A stretch of 64,000 nucleotides of DNA. It comes from Natronogracilivirga saccharolytica (GTDB taxonomy: Bacteria > Bacteroidota > Rhodothermia > Balneolales > Natronogracilivirgulaceae). The DNA lies in NCBI RefSeq assembly GCF_017921895.1, contig NZ_JAFIDN010000012.1:57358-121357 (forward strand), written 5' to 3'. Position numbers and translations under genes: made by a program. Shown here in pieces: positions 61,294-64,000 of this stretch (position 1 is the stretch's first letter; the number at the start of each line of letters is the position of its first letter). Below the pieces are notes generated by a model that saw only the letters and a list, made by a program, of their open reading frames with translations, searched no databases and was not told where the DNA came from.

Positions 61294-62730
61294 ATGGTAC
61301 TTCGCTACTACATAATACCAATAGTGCTCATAGCAGTCGCTCTGGCCTGTTCCCGGGCATTTGATCCGGAAATCCGGACCGGCGCCCATCCCCACCTTAC
61401 AGACGGCAAGCCCGAAGTAATGCTGTCAGCCATCGCTTTTCTTGATGATGAGAATCATCCGGTCATTGATGTAGACCTTGATATTGTCTACGGAAGTCTC
61501 ATTTACCGTGAGAGAGACGGTGAATTTCAGGCTGGTGTGGGAATACAGACGGAAGTATTCCGGGTTATTGATGAGTCCGATGATGAATTTGAGCGTGTGG
61601 AAGTACGCGATAAAGACATTGATGTCGCAGACGATCACCATTCGGTTACCGACAGCGGCAGCACGTTCTCACACAATGAACGGATTCGTGTCAGGCCCGG
61701 TGATTATGTCGTTGTTGTCCGTGTGACCGATAAGAATTCAGATCAGTCAGTCCACAGGCGATCCAACGTCAGTGTTCTTGATCCTGATAGTGACCAGCCT
61801 AATCTTACTCATATCAAGACATTCGGATCCGGGAAAGATTTCAGGGACCGGGAACTGCCGCTTACCACCTACAATATACCCGGCAGGGTCGATTCCATCA
61901 CGTTTGAATTCCAGGTCACCCGGCCGGAAGAAATCGAGCCGGTTGCCGTTCGTATGCGACTGAAAAAAATAGCATCCGATACAGTACCGCCACGGCCAAT
62001 GTCCGGTATCACACCTACAACAGGGTCCCTGCAATATCGTGGTATCAATTACAACCGGACTGAAACACTCGAAAGCCAGGAGCGGATTCTGCGCGAAGAA
62101 ACCGGTACCATTACCATTGAATACCGGACAGCCCGTCCTGCCCGAGGCAATTACCGTTTCCAGGTCGAGTTGGTGGAAGAAGACGGGGATGATGCATTTA
62201 TGTACAAAGCCCGCGATTTTGCTTCTATGAGTGAGAACTTTCCCAACATCAAAAGCTACCGTGAGCTGGCCAAGCCCCTTGTCTATCTGATGCGGCGCAG
62301 TGAATACAGGGATCTCATGGAAACCGAGTCAAGGGACACGCTTAAGCATAAAATTGACCGGTTCTGGCTTTCCAACATCGGCAACAAGGAAGAGGCAAGC
62401 CGGGTCATTGAAAAGTATTACGAGAGGGTGGAAGAGGCGAACAAGCAATTCTCAAACTTCAAGGAGGGGTGGATGACCGATATGGGGATGGTCTATATAC
62501 TCTTCGGGCCACCCTGGTATGTGGAACGGTCACTGGACACGATGGTGTGGATATACGGCTACAACCGAAGTGACCCTCGAAGGGTATTTCAGTTTCGCCG
62601 GACTCGTGTTGCAAGTGACGCACGACCGTTCGAACATTATATTCTGCAGAGACGCAATGAGTACCACAGTGTGGAATATGAACAGATTCAACGCTGGCTC
62701 TCCGGTACTATATTAACACGGCCTATCTGA
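61294..62730 (+). CDS. GWxTD-domain lipoprotein (smaller partner)
   Basis: The 478-residue product has a lipoprotein signal with lipobox ALAC (cysteine at about 20). The N-terminal half is beta-rich; the C-terminal part contains the canonical EGWMTDMGMVYILFGPPWYVE motif. Related GWxTD proteins are found across Bacteroidota and some other phyla and have no known function. It follows the larger GWxTD gene by 166 bases and both are exported, so they may form a complex. The frame also opens one codon earlier at a TTG (61291). Confidence 0.85.
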   Translation: MVLRYYIIPIVLIAVALACSRAFDPEIRTGAHPHLTDGKPEVMLSAIAFLDDENHPVIDVDLDIVYGSLIYRERDGEFQAGVGIQTEVFRVIDESDDEFERVEVRDKDIDVADDHHSVTDSGSTFSHNERIRVRPGDYVVVVRVTDKNSDQSVHRRSNVSVLDPDSDQPNLTHIKTFGSGKDFRDRELPLTTYNIPGRVDSITFEFQVTRPEEIEPVAVRMRLKKIASDTVPPRPMSGITPTTGSLQYRGINYNRTETLESQERILREETGTITIEYRTARPARGNYRFQVELVEEDGDDAFMYKARDFASMSENFPNIKSYRELAKPLVYLMRRSEYRDLMETESRDTLKHKIDRFWLSNIGNKEEASRVIEKYYERVEEANKQFSNFKEGWMTDMGMVYILFGPPWYVERSLDTMVWIYGYNRSDPRRVFQFRRTRVASDARPFEHYILQRRNEYHSVEYEQIQRWLSGTILTRPI

Positions 62731-63092
62731 TTGTAAATATTGTAATTATAAGACTCCCCCCGAAGCCTGACATCTGCTTCTTTAGACAAAGCTGTAACTT
62801 CAGAAGTAATAATTGTTAATTACAGTAAAAAAATATTTGCATTATTTTCATTTATAACCAATCTTTGTAGTTGTCAGGCTGAACAGCACTTAGAAAGCGT
62901 GGTGATTCAGCCTTCCTTACTCATAAATGATTGATAAATGCTTTTTTGCGTTTATTTTGATTAAATGAAAACGGGTTTTGGGTTACGATTTCATGCCGGG
63001 AGAAATAATGTGTATTTACATTTTATGACTTCCGTCTTTACATCTGTGGCTTATAACCCGCCGTCATCAACAAAAATAAATTGAGGTCGTAT
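62731..63092. other. Intergenic region with the SusC-type gene promoter
   Basis: About 360 bases of AT-rich sequence lie upstream of the SusC-type gene. A Bacteroidota-like promoter candidate is at 62836-62867. After it there would be a leader of about 220 bases, long enough for regulation, but no known riboswitch was recognised. Confidence 0.4.
62836..62867 (+). promoter_or_regulatory. Candidate Bacteroidota-type promoter of the SusC-like gene
   Basis: TTTG at 62836-62839 and AATCTTTG at 62860-62867 are 20 bases apart, close to the TTTG-N19-TAnnTTTG pattern of Bacteroidota sigma-ABfr promoters. The -7 box has one mismatch, so this is a candidate. Confidence 0.35.
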
Positions 63093-63932
63093 ATGTTCAG
63101 AAAGGTACTACTGTCCCTGACCTTCTGCCTGATAGCCGTGCCGTTTGCCATTGCGCAGACTGGTACTTTAACCGGTGAGGTTACCGACTCCCGGTCAGGC
63201 GAAGTGTTGGTTGGTGTCAATATATTTGTGGAAGAGCTCGAACGCGGAGCAGTCACAAATATAGACGGACTTTACAGCATTGAAAATATTCCTGTCGGGG
63301 AATACAATTTGCGAATCACTTATGTGGGTTACACGGTCATTGAAGAACAGGTAACCGTCACAGAAGGTGAAAATGTCATGGACTACATGATGGTCCCCGA
63401 TCTTATCGGATTGGATGAAATGCTCGTAACCGGTCAGCAGATCGAGCGTCAGGCTCGCTCACTTGCCTACTCGGTATCCAGAATATCCGGTGAGGAAGTA
63501 GCCCGTGCACGTGAATCCAACTTTGTGGATGCACTGGCCGGAAAAATCCCCGGTGTGGACATCCAGAGCCAGTCAGGCAATATCGGTGCTTCGTCACGGA
63601 TTACTATTCGTGGTATTTCTTCGCTGACTGGAGCCAATCAGCCTTTGTTTGTTGTTGATGGTGTACCCATTTCCAATTCCAACATTGTTGAGGGGACCAG
63701 CCAGGACCGCCTTACCGGAGCCATTGATGTCGGAAACCGTGCCGGTGACCTCAATGCAGACGATATTGAAGATATTACGGTACTGCGTGGCGCAGCCGCC
63801 GCTGCTCTTTACGGACAGAGAGCTCGTAACGGTGTGATTCTGGTGACTACCAAGCGCGGTTCCGAAGCACGCGGACAAACCGTTACAGTTAATGTCCCCT
63901 CCGGGGAATGGGAGAAAATCCCTCGCCTTTAG
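63093..63932 (+). pseudogene. SusC/RagA-type TonB receptor, interrupted by an IS200/IS605 insertion
   Basis: From the ATG at 63093, preceded by GAGG at 63083-63086, the protein has a signal peptide, a carboxypeptidase-like domain (GTLTGEVTDSRSGEVLVGVNIFV, VTNIDGLYSIENIPVGEY) and the start of a plug domain (VDALAGKIPGVDIQSQSGN, ITIRGISSLTGANQPLFVVDGVP, ITVLRGAAAAALYGQRARNGVILVTTKRG). About 63895 the SusC sequence stops and 12 foreign residues follow before a TAG. A full SusC has 900 or more residues, so the barrel is missing. The sequence that follows carries IS200-type hairpins and a TnpA start, so an insertion is the best explanation. Confidence 0.85.
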
Positions 63933-64000
63933 GCGAAGACTTTAGTATGCTTGCGGTATTATGGAAAATTACCGCAAAACATCTCATAGCGTTTACGATA
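63895..64000 (+). mobile_element. IS200/IS605-type insertion sequence, left end (incomplete)
   Basis: The element interrupts the SusC-like gene at about 63895. Two hairpins follow: TCGCC (63923-63927) with GGCGA (63932-63936) around a TTTA loop, and GCGGTA (63953-63958) with TACCGC (63970-63975). Subterminal hairpins with small loops are typical of IS200/IS605 ends, which have no terminal inverted repeats. Possible target words TTAC (63883-63886) or TTAAT (63889-63893) lie just before the junction. The right end is outside the window, so length and boundaries are unknown. Confidence 0.75.
63961..64000 (+). CDS. tnpA: TnpA, IS200/IS605-family Y1 transposase (N-terminal fragment)
   Basis: The last 40 bases begin with ATG and read MENYRKTSHSVYD, matching the beginning of IS200-type TnpA proteins, where R-K-T-S-H-S-V-Y-D precedes the L-x-Y-H-I-V-W core. 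The full protein would be about 150 residues and carries a HUH and a catalytic tyrosine, all beyond the edge. No Shine-Dalgarno is seen, and the start codon sits in the loop of a hairpin. Whether a tnpB follows cannot be told. Confidence 0.75.
   Translation, partial: MENYRKTSHSVYD

Overview
The window looks like a chromosomal segment of a Gram-negative bacterium of the Bacteroidota/Rhodothermota/Balneolota assemblage, most likely Balneolota or Rhodothermota. Direct signs are two secreted proteins ending in a Por/T9SS-type sorting module with the NYPNPFNP motif, a SusC-type TonB receptor N-terminus, two GWxTD-domain proteins, weak Shine-Dalgarno signals at many starts, and a GC content of roughly one half. 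The species assignment is inference. Most of the window is ordinary housekeeping and envelope chromosome. The clearest accessory events are an IS200/IS605 element entering at the right edge and one gene broken by a stop codon.

Layout. 1-9.5 kb: a universal stress protein (cut by the window edge), a patatin-type Vd autotransporter, 2-oxoacid:ferredoxin oxidoreductase (korB, korA), rlmN, an ankyrin protein and an RsmI-like methyltransferase. 9.5-17.2 kb: a cytidylate-kinase-like protein, a beta-lactamase-fold protein that lacks its catalytic motifs, anmK translationally coupled to a UbiA-type prenyltransferase, a thioredoxin-like protein, a class III aminotransferase and a radical SAM protein. 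17.2-27.6 kb: a TSGG-repeat adhesin-like protein, a TonB receptor, a second radical SAM protein, two T9SS cargo proteins (a metzincin protease and a phosphodiester glycosidase) flanking trmB, and a redoxin. 27.7-33.6 kb: HAD hydrolase, purL, SDR, L-lysine 6-transaminase and an initiator tRNA with its own promoter and terminator.

33.7-38.9 kb: an SRPBCC gene with an in-frame amber codon, then an ECF-type sigma factor overlapping a large Ser/Thr kinase with TPR repeats, divergent from a small repeat-bearing lipoprotein with a structured leader. 38.9-42.7 kb: ETF-quinone oxidoreductase and a fused EtfB-EtfA protein, an electron route from acyl-CoA type dehydrogenases to quinone. 43-47.3 kb: a secreted orphan, a polysaccharide deacetylase, an acidic lipoprotein, metZ and an OsmC protein. 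47.5-53.7 kb: a co-directional run of sodium symporter, GNAT, PLP amino-acid racemase, M23 peptidase, M20 hydrolase and alanine racemase, which reads as a D-amino-acid/peptidoglycan module. 53.9-58.9 kb: an RND adaptor and pump translationally coupled to two CrcB fluoride-channel subunits. 59-62.7 kb: two exported GWxTD proteins. 63.1-64 kb: a SusC-type receptor cut after its plug domain by an IS200/IS605 element whose tnpA begins 40 bases before the window ends.

The most unusual points are the kinase/sigma/lipoprotein locus with its 18-bp leader stem, the nested inverted repeat between the TonB receptor and the radical SAM gene, the RND-CrcB-CrcB operon, the fused ETF, the IS-interrupted SusC gene and the dead beta-lactamase fold. 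No CRISPR array, prophage, integron or recognised riboswitch was seen.
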